The position numbers were made by a program, and so were the translations under genes. Under the pieces are notes generated by a model that did no database searches, was not told where the DNA came from, and saw nothing but the letters and a program-made list of their open reading frames with translations. From an uncultured Bacteroidia bacterium (GTDB taxonomy: Bacteria; Bacteroidota; Bacteroidia; Bacteroidales; UBA932): 62,559 nucleotides of DNA. The stretch spans positions 1 to 62,559 of the forward strand of contig CACZEU010000001.1 of NCBI GenBank assembly GCA_902780175.1, in the 5' to 3' direction. Positions within the stretch are counted from its first letter, which is position 1. Each line of letters begins with the position of its first letter. This document shows positions 45,658 to 52,849 of this stretch, in pieces.

Positions 45658-45870
45658 CCAGGCCATCATAACGACAGAATCCAGGTCAAACCCCACACCC
45701 TATCCATAAGGATAATCTTCTGGGGAACCTTGTCTGGATGATCGGAATTGGCTATATTCGCTGTAGATTGTCGCCTATGTGTCGGTAGAGAGTCGAATGA
45801 TCTCACCGATAAGAGAGACAAGCACTTGATAGAGAAAAGTTTATGAGCTAACCCTTTGTGGCTCAATTAG

Positions 45871-46037
45871 GGACCGCAAAAGGCCAGCGAGTTCGCTGGC
45901 CTTTTGCGGTCCTTCTGGACCTATTATCCCCCGCCGCTTCGCGGCACCCCCAAGGGACGGGAGGCGGACCCCCCAACACCCCCTGCCTGGCTGAAGATAA
46001 GCGGCCTTTTGCGGTCCCAGGGGACCTGTCGGTCCCC
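45871..46037. repeat. Cluster of perfect palindromes
   Basis: 45871-45912 is a palindrome with 20-bp perfect arms (GGACCGCAAAAGGCCAGCGA) and a 2-nt centre. GGCCTTTTGCGGTCC, the end of its right arm, recurs at 46003-46017 and could pair with the left arm instead. GCCGC-TTC-GCGGC lies at 45933-45945 and GGGGACC-TGTC-GGTCCCC at 46020-46037. No coding frame explains this. It begins shortly after the serine recombinase gene and precedes the 52-bp array. Confidence 0.8.
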
Positions 46038-46179
46038 TTCCTCTCGGCCGCAAACCGTAAGTGGCTATCGCTCAGCGATTTACACGATTTAACCTAATCC
46101 ATATCGACCCGGGTTATCACACGTAACCACCTATTAATCAAAGACTTCCATTTAACGGCTGGTCACACGCACAAAGACT

Positions 46180-46885
46180 GCACCGGTGGTCCAAAGGATG
46201 GACCATCGGGAAAGGTTCCAGCCCAAAAGCTGCACCGGTGGTCCAAAGGATGGACCGTCGGGAAAGGATTCCGCCCAAATGCTGCACCGGTGGTCCAACG
46301 GATGGACCATCGGGAAAGGTCTCTGTCCAAAAGTTGCACCGGTGGTCCAAAGGATGGACCGTCGGGAGAGGTTTCCGCCCAAAAGCTGCACCGGTGGTCC
46401 AACGAATGGACCGTCGGGAAAGGTTTCCATCCAAAAGCTGCACCGGTGGTCCAACGGATGGACCGTCGGGAAAGGTTCCAGCCCAAAAGTTGCACCGGTG
46501 GTCCAACGGATGGACCATCGGGAAAGGTTTCCGTCCAAATGCTACACCGGTGGTCCAAAGGATGGACCGTCGGGAAAGGTTTCCGCCCAAATGCTGCACC
46601 GGTGGTCCAGCGGATGGACCGCCGGGAAAGGTTTCCGCCCAAAAGTTGCACCGGTGGTCCAACGGATGGACCATCGGGAAAGGTTCCAGCCCAAAAGTTG
46701 CACCGGTGGTCCAAAGGATGGACCGTCGGGAAAGGTTTCTGCCCAAAAGCTGCACCGGTGGTCCAACGGATGGACCGTCGGGAAAGGTTTCCACCCAAAT
46801 GCTGCACCGGTGGTCCAACGGATGGACCGTCGGGAAAGGGTTCCACCCAAATGCTGCACCGGTGGTCCAACGGATGGACCGTCGG
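46180..46885. repeat. 52-bp tandem hairpin array, 13 full copies plus a partial 14th
   Basis: The unit starts recur at exactly 52 bp from 46180 to 46856 with no insertion or deletion. Each has CCGGTGGTCC, a 7-base loop (AACGGAT or a variant) and GGACCGTCGG, which form a 10-bp stem. A less conserved 25-bp linker follows. The left arm is identical in all 14 copies. The right arm changes only at the two positions paired by G-T, and each change makes a normal pair. No stop triplet appears on either strand of the common unit, so long overlapping open frames arise in several frames; these are treated as by-products. There are no unique spacers and no cas genes, so it is not CRISPR. Confidence 0.92.
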
Positions 46886-46897
46886 CTTACGCCCTCT

Positions 46898-46985
46898 CTT
46901 CGGTCCCACCCTGCTGAATCCCTGAGAGGGTGAAGCCGAAAACCGACCTCCTTCGGCACCACCCTGCCAATTCCTTGAGAGGGTG
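46898..46985. repeat. Two-copy 35-bp hairpin repeat (53-bp period) after the array
   Basis: Copies at 46898-46932 and 46951-46985 share CTTCGG, CACCCT and TGAGAGGGTG. CACCCT can pair with AGGGTG in each. The inverse TCCACCCTCTCA occurs again at 48289-48300, on the other side of the hydrolase gene. This looks like a dispersed REP-type element. 46986-47051 shows nothing else. Confidence 0.7.
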
Positions 46986-47051
46986 GACCCGCCCCAAAGG
47001 GTTTGCGAGCCACCTTGAGAGAAAACCGGAGAAATCTTAATTGTTTTTGCG

Positions 47052-47059
47052 TATATTTG
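47052..47059 (+). promoter_or_regulatory. -7 box for the hydrolase gene
   Basis: TATATTTG matches TAnnTTTG and ends 19 bases before the ATG at 47079. No clear -33 box is seen. Confidence 0.5.
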
Positions 47060-47078
47060 GCTCACGAATATCGGTGTT

Positions 47079-48272
47079 ATGAGATTTGCGGGAGTTAAGC
47101 TGACCATTCTGTTTTGCCTTCTGTTCTGCGTCGGGGCGCGTGGGCAGGAGCACCTCGTGACTGTGCTGGAGGAGCGCACTATGGCATTCGATGAGCAGCT
47201 GGACTCCATACTTGTGGAGTTCGGCGACTATGTCGATATCGACAAGTACAAGAATGCGATCGAAATTGCGCGCAAACTTGGACGCCCTGCCCGGTTCGTG
47301 GCCGTCGAGTACCGTACCGTGGACCCGAAGGGGAATCCCGTGGTGGCATCGGGGCTCATTGCTTACCCTGAAAAGGGGACATTCCGCGGCACCGTGGAAA
47401 TTTCGCCATTCGCCAGGGAGAAGACCCACTGCGGTTCGCGGCGTGTTTTTTCGACCGAGTGCATCCCGACGAACTTCGGATACGTTACCCTGATTCCGGA
47501 CACCATCGGTTTCGGATCCTCGGAAGACTTGCCCATCGCGTACCTGATGTATGAGAATTCGGCCAGGGTCTCGGCGGACCTGCGGCTGGCGGCAAAGGAG
47601 TATTTTGCCATGACCGGCAGCGACAGGACCGTTCCGGACAAGACTGTTTTCTTTGGTTACTCACTCGGAGCCCCCGGCGCCCTCGCGACTGCCGGCTATT
47701 ATCACTCTCACCCGGAAATCGGGGTGAAGATCAAGCGCGTGTGCATAGGTTCGGGCCCCTACAGTCCCGTGCTCGCCCTTAAGAATACAGTTTACAAAGG
47801 TGAAATCACATACCTGATATACCCTGGAATCGCCAAGAGCGTCAACTCCTGGCTCGACCTCGGGCTGGACTACGCCAAACTGTTCCGGGGCCCGGTGAGA
47901 GACGACTTCGACATTATCACCGACGGCAGCACGAACCTCAGGGTGCTGGCCGAAAAATACGGATTCAAGGTCCAGCAATACCTTTGCCCCGATTTCTTCC
48001 TGCCGGAGAAGAGTGAAGAAATAGAAAAGCTGATGGAAGGCCTGGCCAGGCTGGAGATACCCGGTGAGGGTTTTTCACTGCCCAGGAATGTCCGTATCGA
48101 CATGCTTCACGGTGTCGAAGATATGTTCGTCCCAGTGGACTGTTCCGACATTTTATATCAAAAGCTCAAAAAGGACTACCCCTGCACGCGCTACATGCGC
48201 ATTCCCAAAGTCTCCCACTACGAAACCGCCGCAATCAGCCTGGTGGATTTGGTTTTCACGGTGCTGCTGTAA
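47079..48272 (+). CDS. Secreted alpha/beta hydrolase (lipase/esterase-like)
   Basis: A 397-residue protein with a signal peptide (MRFAGVKLTILFCLLFCVGARGQ). The fold landmarks are VASGLIAYPEKG, IPDTIGFGSSED, FFGYSLGAPGALATAGYY (nucleophile Ser in G-Y-S-L-G), MLHGVEDMFVPVDCSD (acid Asp region) and SHYETAA (catalytic His). The order fits secretory lipases and esterases of the alpha/beta hydrolase superfamily. The substrate is unknown. It stands alone between the repeat block and the second fimbrial locus, flanked by an inverted TGAGAGGGTGGA repeat. Confidence 0.82.
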   Translation: MRFAGVKLTILFCLLFCVGARGQEHLVTVLEERTMAFDEQLDSILVEFGDYVDIDKYKNAIEIARKLGRPARFVAVEYRTVDPKGNPVVASGLIAYPEKGTFRGTVEISPFAREKTHCGSRRVFSTECIPTNFGYVTLIPDTIGFGSSEDLPIAYLMYENSARVSADLRLAAKEYFAMTGSDRTVPDKTVFFGYSLGAPGALATAGYYHSHPEIGVKIKRVCIGSGPYSPVLALKNTVYKGEITYLIYPGIAKSVNSWLDLGLDYAKLFRGPVRDDFDIITDGSTNLRVLAEKYGFKVQQYLCPDFFLPEKSEEIEKLMEGLARLEIPGEGFSLPRNVRIDMLHGVEDMFVPVDCSDILYQKLKKDYPCTRYMRIPKVSHYETAAISLVDLVFTVLL

Positions 48273-48322
48273 GTTTGCGGGATTTGGATCCACCCTCTCA
48301 GTTTCTCTGGGGGGGGCATTTT

Positions 48323-48353
48323 TTTGATTTCTCAGGTACAATCTTTATATTTG
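48323..48353 (+). promoter_or_regulatory. Exact Bacteroides-type promoter of the second fimbrial locus
   Basis: TTTG (48323-48326), 19 bp, then TATATTTG (48346-48353), 20 bases before the ATG at 48374. A run of eight G (48309-48316) ends six bases before the -33 box. Confidence 0.82.
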
Positions 48354-48373
48354 TAACTTAGAGTATTAGGCGA

Positions 48374-49222
48374 ATGTTTTTTTTGACGCTCATATCGGTT
48401 GTTCTGGCCCTCCCCATTACTCTGTCCGGGGTGGGGCAAGACACCGTTGTGGTTCGCGCAACTGTCGATAGCACAAAGATTTACGCGGCTGCAGACAGCA
48501 CTCTCCGGAACGCCGTCACAGACACCGTCAAATATATAGCTGCGGCCGATTCTGTACGCACCTTCGCAATTTCGGCTGCCGACCCTCCGCCGCCTCCCGT
48601 CCCGGAGGATCCGGACACCGTGAAGACCGTCAGTTCCTTCCCTATCCTGGGCATAAGCACCAACTTACCATACGACATCACCTGGGTGCCGGGGTACGGC
48701 GTAACGTCCATACCCAGCCTCAGCGTGGAGTTCTACTTCAAAAACTGGAAGCATTTCACCCTCGGGGCGGATGTGGAGTGGCCGATGTGGAAGCATTGGG
48801 ACTCCCACCGCTTCATGCAGATAAACAATATCACACTGTGGACCAGGCGTTATTTTCGTACGCGCGCGTGCGAGGAGAGCGTCAAGGGGTTCTACCTGCT
48901 GGCGAATGCCAACGCCGCACGCTTCGGCATAGGGTTTGACGCCGACAGGGGCTGGCAGGGCGAGGGCCTCGGCGCGTCGCTGGGTGCGGGCCACAGGTGG
49001 ACCTGGGGCCGGTTCTTCATCGACGCCGGTCTCGCAATCGGGTATTTTTACGCCCGGTACGACCCGTACGTATGGGGGAACGACCCGTCCGGATGGTATT
49101 ATTACGACTACACCGGAGACCCCGAGGATTTCGTCCCGCGCCGTATGGCACTCCATTGGTTCGGGCCCACAAGGGTTTATGTATCAATAGGTTTCGATAT
49201 CGCAAAGAATAACAGGAAATGA
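48374..49222 (+). CDS. DUF3575 outer-membrane protein
   Basis: A 282-residue protein. The N-terminus is hydrophobic (MFFLTLISVVLALPITLSGVGQ), a likely signal peptide. A long Ala/Thr/Asp/Pro-rich linker runs to about residue 90. The rest is a DUF3575 barrel: FPILGISTNLPYDITWVPGYGVTSIPSLSVEFYFKNW, then GADVEWPMW and GASLGAGHRWTWGRFFIDAGLAIGYFY. It is the counterpart of the N-terminal part of the protein at 18333 but has no OmpA-like domain. First gene of the second fimbrial locus; it overlaps the next gene by four bases. Confidence 0.8.
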   Translation: MFFLTLISVVLALPITLSGVGQDTVVVRATVDSTKIYAAADSTLRNAVTDTVKYIAAADSVRTFAISAADPPPPPVPEDPDTVKTVSSFPILGISTNLPYDITWVPGYGVTSIPSLSVEFYFKNWKHFTLGADVEWPMWKHWDSHRFMQINNITLWTRRYFRTRACEESVKGFYLLANANAARFGIGFDADRGWQGEGLGASLGAGHRWTWGRFFIDAGLAIGYFYARYDPYVWGNDPSGWYYYDYTGDPEDFVPRRMALHWFGPTRVYVSIGFDIAKNNRK

Positions 49223-50277
49223 AGTGGAGAACCTTCATACCGGCCATGATTGCGCTGCTCGTACTGGGCGGCTGCATCATCAACCCTCCCCTTCACCTGA
49301 GGCAGGCCCTGAAGACCATCGTCAAGGTGATCTGGAAGGCCGATATGTACCCGGACGGCCAGAAACCCGACGGCGTGACGTTCTACATCTTCCGCGACGG
49401 CCAGCCATACGACAGGCAGACCACTTCCGACGTCGATTCCTGCCGCGTGCACCTCGTCCCCGGAAAGTACCGCATCTACATGATTTCCCAGAGTCCCGAC
49501 GAATTCTGGACAATGTCGTTCAACGACATGGACGATTTCGACGGAGCCTACATACGCCTCAACGAGACCGAAGTCAACTGGCTCACCCCCGACCCCGATT
49601 CCCCCGTGGTGCTCAATCCGGAAATGCTGATGGTGGGCGTGTCCGACGAATTCGAGGTGACGGAAGATATGGCTGACAGCTTCAAGGACGGCGACGTGGT
49701 AGTCCCCGGCGAGGACGGCGGATACGTCAATTTCTACACCCTGAGGATACCCATCACTCCGATGAGCGTCATCTCCCAGTTCTGGATTTCCATATACTCC
49801 GCCAACGCCGACATGCTCAAGTCCGTACGTGCCGCAACCAGCGGAATGGCACGCACGTTCTACCTCACCCAGGGCGTCACCGGCGATGAGGAATGCACGC
49901 AGATATTTACCGACTGGTCACTCGTGATCGACGACGAAGAAAAGAAAATCGGCCACCTGGACAGCCGGATTACGACCCTCGGCCTGCCCCGCGGCGAGAT
50001 GCCGAGCGTCATGCGCGACTCCACCCTCAACGTGGCCACCCTGCTGATCGACAACAAGACCATCGAACGGTACACCTTTTTCGTTGGCAACAAAATATAC
50101 CTCGACGACCCGCCTCCCGACGGCTACCTCCACCTCTACCGGCTGATTTTAGGCACTGTCGAGAATCCGGTGATTACGCCGTCGATAGTGGAGCCGCCGG
50201 GCGGGGGAGGAGGAGGCGGTTTTATCGCCGGAGTCTCTGACTGGGACGACGAACTGAATTCCGAAGTGGTCATTTAA
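49219..50277 (+). CDS. DUF5119-like lipoprotein, candidate pilus anchor
   Basis: A 352-residue lipoprotein (LLVLGGC). It opens with a beta-domain of DUF5119 type: VIWKADMYPDGQKPDGVTFYIFRDG, then CRVHLVPGKYRIYMIS. A second domain with TPMSVISQFWISIYS and MARTFYLTQGV resembles the middle of Mfa2-like proteins. The C-terminal Gly-rich tail (PPGGGGGGGF) is probably disordered. DUF3575 followed by DUF5119 commonly precedes fimbrillin genes in Bacteroidales. It takes the place the Mfa2-like protein holds in the first locus, so an anchor role is inferred. Confidence 0.7.
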   Translation: MKWRTFIPAMIALLVLGGCIINPPLHLRQALKTIVKVIWKADMYPDGQKPDGVTFYIFRDGQPYDRQTTSDVDSCRVHLVPGKYRIYMISQSPDEFWTMSFNDMDDFDGAYIRLNETEVNWLTPDPDSPVVLNPEMLMVGVSDEFEVTEDMADSFKDGDVVVPGEDGGYVNFYTLRIPITPMSVISQFWISIYSANADMLKSVRAATSGMARTFYLTQGVTGDEECTQIFTDWSLVIDDEEKKIGHLDSRITTLGLPRGEMPSVMRDSTLNVATLLIDNKTIERYTFFVGNKIYLDDPPPDGYLHLYRLILGTVENPVITPSIVEPPGGGGGGGFIAGVSDWDDELNSEVVI

Positions 50278-50325
50278 ACATATATAAGCAACTAATTATT
50301 AACAATTTATTTATTCTCTCACTTT

Positions 50326-51579
50326 ATGAAAAAATTTATGATTTTCGCGGCTGCGGCCGCCCTCGCTCTTGTCGCGGGATGCGCCAAGATTGAGAACCAC
50401 GCGCCCGATGGCAACACCCAGCACGCCATTGGTTTCTCCAACTACACGCCCAAGGCTCTGACCAAGGCGGGTGACACTTATGTAAGCAACACCTCTCTCG
50501 TGTCCGGAAAACAGTTTGCGGTATATGCATGGCAGACCAACTACGGTTCCTTCCTTACCGCCAATCCCAGCACCCCTCAGTTCATGAATCCTGCTGTTGT
50601 CAACTATCTCGGTGATGACACTGATGGTGACGGAAACACCTATGAGCCCGTGCGCTACTGGCCTGCAGGTGACCAACCCGCAAACCTTTCATTTGCTGCG
50701 TATTACCCTTACGGCGGCGCCGGCATCACCGCTCCTGCTTTCAGTGCCAATACTGTTGGTGTATATGCTTTCGAGGCCCAGAACGCTCCTGCCGACATGG
50801 TTGATTTCTGCGTTGCAGATGTTGTGAATGACCAGACCTATGGCCACACCAACGCCAGCCCGACTTACCCTCAGACTGTCCACTTCAACTTCAAGCATCA
50901 GCTTGCCAAGGTTCAGTTCCAGTTCAAGAAGGCAACCGGCCTTGGAACTACGACCGTTATAGAGTTGGTCGATGCAAAACTGCAGAACATCAAGACCACC
51001 GGTACTCTCACCGCCACCTTCACCCAGGCTGGCACGCCTGCCGTCAACACCCCCGGCACAACTGCCACTGCATGGAGTGCCAGGGCAAAAGCAAGTTCTG
51101 CTATCGTTTACGACGTCACCCTCAATCAGAGCGATCCTGAAGCGGCAACTCCTATTGTCCTTGAGGAATCGCTTTCAACCGTGCACCAAGACGACATTTT
51201 CCTGATGGTTCCCCAGACGATGGTCGTAGCCGGTGACTCCGACGAGGATTCCGGTTCCACCTGTGACGCCGCCGATGAGCAGAAACTCGTCGTCACCTGG
51301 AATGTGAAAGTTTACGACACGGCAGCCAACGCTACCGCCAACGGAAGCACAACCGTCGGCAACGGCGGACTGCTGTCCATGACCACGAACACGGCGACCC
51401 TTTCGTTCAAGAGCGATCTGAAGACCAGTGATACTGACAATACTGCGGCTACAGCTATCAACTGGGCCAAGAATAGCTTCACCACGTACAAAATCACGAT
51501 TGGTCCTAAGCCTATCTGGTTCACTGCAGAGGTTACTCCTTGGGCCAGTGAGGTATCCGGTTATTTCAACGTCAACTAA
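50326..51579 (+). CDS. Fimbrillin-family lipoprotein, probable stalk subunit of the second locus
   Basis: A 417-residue lipoprotein (LALVAGC). It shows the Mfa-like_1 plan: AIGFSNYTPKALTKAGD, GKQFAVYAWQTNYG, YEPVRYWPAG, LSFAAYYPY, VHFNFKHQLAKVQFQF and the end IWFTAEVTPWA. Its codons are more AT-rich than those of the next genes, as for the two other stalk genes (21139, 32331). First of three fimbrillin genes in a row, preceded by a 48-bp gap and followed by a hairpin, so it is the best stalk candidate. Confidence 0.8.
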   Translation: MKKFMIFAAAAALALVAGCAKIENHAPDGNTQHAIGFSNYTPKALTKAGDTYVSNTSLVSGKQFAVYAWQTNYGSFLTANPSTPQFMNPAVVNYLGDDTDGDGNTYEPVRYWPAGDQPANLSFAAYYPYGGAGITAPAFSANTVGVYAFEAQNAPADMVDFCVADVVNDQTYGHTNASPTYPQTVHFNFKHQLAKVQFQFKKATGLGTTTVIELVDAKLQNIKTTGTLTATFTQAGTPAVNTPGTTATAWSARAKASSAIVYDVTLNQSDPEAATPIVLEESLSTVHQDDIFLMVPQTMVVAGDSDEDSGSTCDAADEQKLVVTWNVKVYDTAANATANGSTTVGNGGLLSMTTNTATLSFKSDLKTSDTDNTAATAINWAKNSFTTYKITIGPKPIWFTAEVTPWASEVSGYFNVN

Positions 51580-51601
51580 TTTCTTAGTTTCCTATTGCCT
51601 G

Positions 51602-51621
51602 AGCGGGTTTGACCGCCCGCT
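51602..51621 (+). other. Hairpin without T-tract after the stalk gene
   Basis: AGCGGG (51602-51607) pairs with CCCGCT (51616-51621). It lies 23 bases after the stop of the stalk candidate, the same placement as the hairpin at 34514-34541. Confidence 0.5.
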
Positions 51622-51667
51622 TGGGTGCTAACGTATGACTGAAGGTTGGACATATAGATTCTTCGCT

Positions 51668-51772
51668 GCGCTCAGAATGACAGAGAAGGCGCTCAGAATG
51701 ACAGAGAGGGCGTTCGGTCTGGCAAAGGGTGCGGTCAGAATGACAAAGGGTGCGGTCAGAATGACTGTGCTG
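51668..51772 (+). repeat. Five 21-bp repeats over a gene start
   Basis: Units start at 51668, 51689, 51710, 51731 and 51752, all 21 bp with no indels (gcgctcagaatgacagaga and variants). The preceding bases plus unit 1 read ttcttcgctgcgctcagaat, which I recall as a widespread intergenic repeat (not checked). Four of the five units carry an in-frame ATG; the last of these is the start chosen at 51761. Confidence 0.85.
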
Positions 51773-52849
51773 GCATCACTGACGGTGCTGGCGCTGCTGG
51801 CCGTTTCCTGCGCGAAGATGGAGACTCCCGGTGACGACGGCTGGACCGTCATTGCCGGGACGGAGCACGTCTCCTTCAGTTCCAACATCACCGCGCCCGC
51901 TACAAAGGGCCCGGATTCCGGCATCCTGCCTCCCGCCACCAAGGCCGCCCTGCCGTCGGGCACCACCTTCGGAGTCTTCGCGTTCTACCAGCCCGGCACA
52001 GTCGGCGGGGCTACCGGCACGTGGAACCCCAACCGCAAGCCGGACTTCATGTTCAACCAGGAGGTCCTTTTCGACGGCACGGACTACTCCTACTCCCCCC
52101 TGAGGTACTGGCCGTCCAACTACGAGAACACCATTTCATTCTGGGCATACAGCCCTTACAATGCTTCTCCGGGCCTTCTCGTACGGAATACGGCCAACAA
52201 TTACACAAGCTCGTCCAAGAACATCCCGGACGTCCGCTTCACCGTCACCGACGGGAAGACCGACTTCCTCTACTCGAACATCGTAATGAACCAGACCTAC
52301 GCATACAATTCGGGCGTAGTGCCCTTCGAATTCAGCCACGCGCTGTCGCTGATCGACGTCCGTTCGCAGAAGATCGACGAGGACGACAAGTACACCGTCA
52401 CGCTGAAATCCGTCAGCTTCAAGGGCCTGTACATGACGGCCATACTCCGCGACGGAACTTGGTACTCCTACAGCGGCACGAGGCAGGACATCCCCATATG
52501 GGATGACAACCCTGCCGTCGCCTCCGACGACAAGGTGCTCTCCCACGCGTCATCGACCCCCGTGGAAAGCGTAATGCCCCTCCCGCAGGACCTCAACAAC
52601 GATTCCGCCAGGCTCCATGTAGAGTTCAGCGTATCGTACCTCGAAGACCCTCTGGACCCGACTTCCGTGCAGTCTTACTCCACCTCCCGCGAGGTGTACC
52701 TCAAGGATGTATTCTTCTACGCCGGAAGCACCTGGACGAAGAATTCACACTACGTACTGACGATAAAGATACAACCCGACAAGCCCATCCAGTTCACCGT
52801 AAGCTGGTCCGACTGGGGCGCCGACTATAATTACCAACTTTCAAGCTAG
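51761..52849 (+). CDS. Fimbrillin-family lipoprotein 2, second locus
   Basis: A 362-residue protein from the ATG at 51761, which lies in the last 21-bp repeat and begins a good lipoprotein signal (MTVLASLTVLALLAVSC). Earlier in-frame ATGs exist up to 51635 but would place basic repeats before the signal. Domain plan as in the previous gene: VSFSSNITAPATKG, TTFGVFAFYQPG, YSPLRYWPSNYENTISFWAYSP, FEFSHALSLIDVRSQK and the end IQFTVSWSDWG. It abuts the next gene directly. Confidence 0.8.
   Translation: MTVLASLTVLALLAVSCAKMETPGDDGWTVIAGTEHVSFSSNITAPATKGPDSGILPPATKAALPSGTTFGVFAFYQPGTVGGATGTWNPNRKPDFMFNQEVLFDGTDYSYSPLRYWPSNYENTISFWAYSPYNASPGLLVRNTANNYTSSSKNIPDVRFTVTDGKTDFLYSNIVMNQTYAYNSGVVPFEFSHALSLIDVRSQKIDEDDKYTVTLKSVSFKGLYMTAILRDGTWYSYSGTRQDIPIWDDNPAVASDDKVLSHASSTPVESVMPLPQDLNNDSARLHVEFSVSYLEDPLDPTSVQSYSTSREVYLKDVFFYAGSTWTKNSHYVLTIKIQPDKPIQFTVSWSDWGADYNYQLSS

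Larger units (their letters stand above)
43795..45870. mobile_element. AT-rich island with a serine recombinase
   Basis: Base composition drops clearly compared with both flanks. The segment holds a small secreted protein, a serine recombinase and non-coding DNA. A direct repeat TGTCGCCTATnTGTCG (43881-43896 and 45769-45784, one mismatch) flanks both genes, and a tRNA gene lies at the left. This suggests a small integrated element, but no transposase, conjugation or phage genes are present and the repeats are not proven ends. Confidence 0.4.

Noticed and set aside
46180..46885. CRISPR array
   Set aside because: The segments between hairpins are near-identical copies, not unique spacers, and no cas genes are present. 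The same holds for the array at 100-293.
46138..47209. Five overlapping open frames of 211-348 codons on both strands, rich in repeated HRWSNGWTVGKG or MDRRERFPPK type motifs
   Set aside because: They are the same 52-bp repeat read in different frames; no signal peptide, no domain, and the variation follows hairpin pairing rather than codons.
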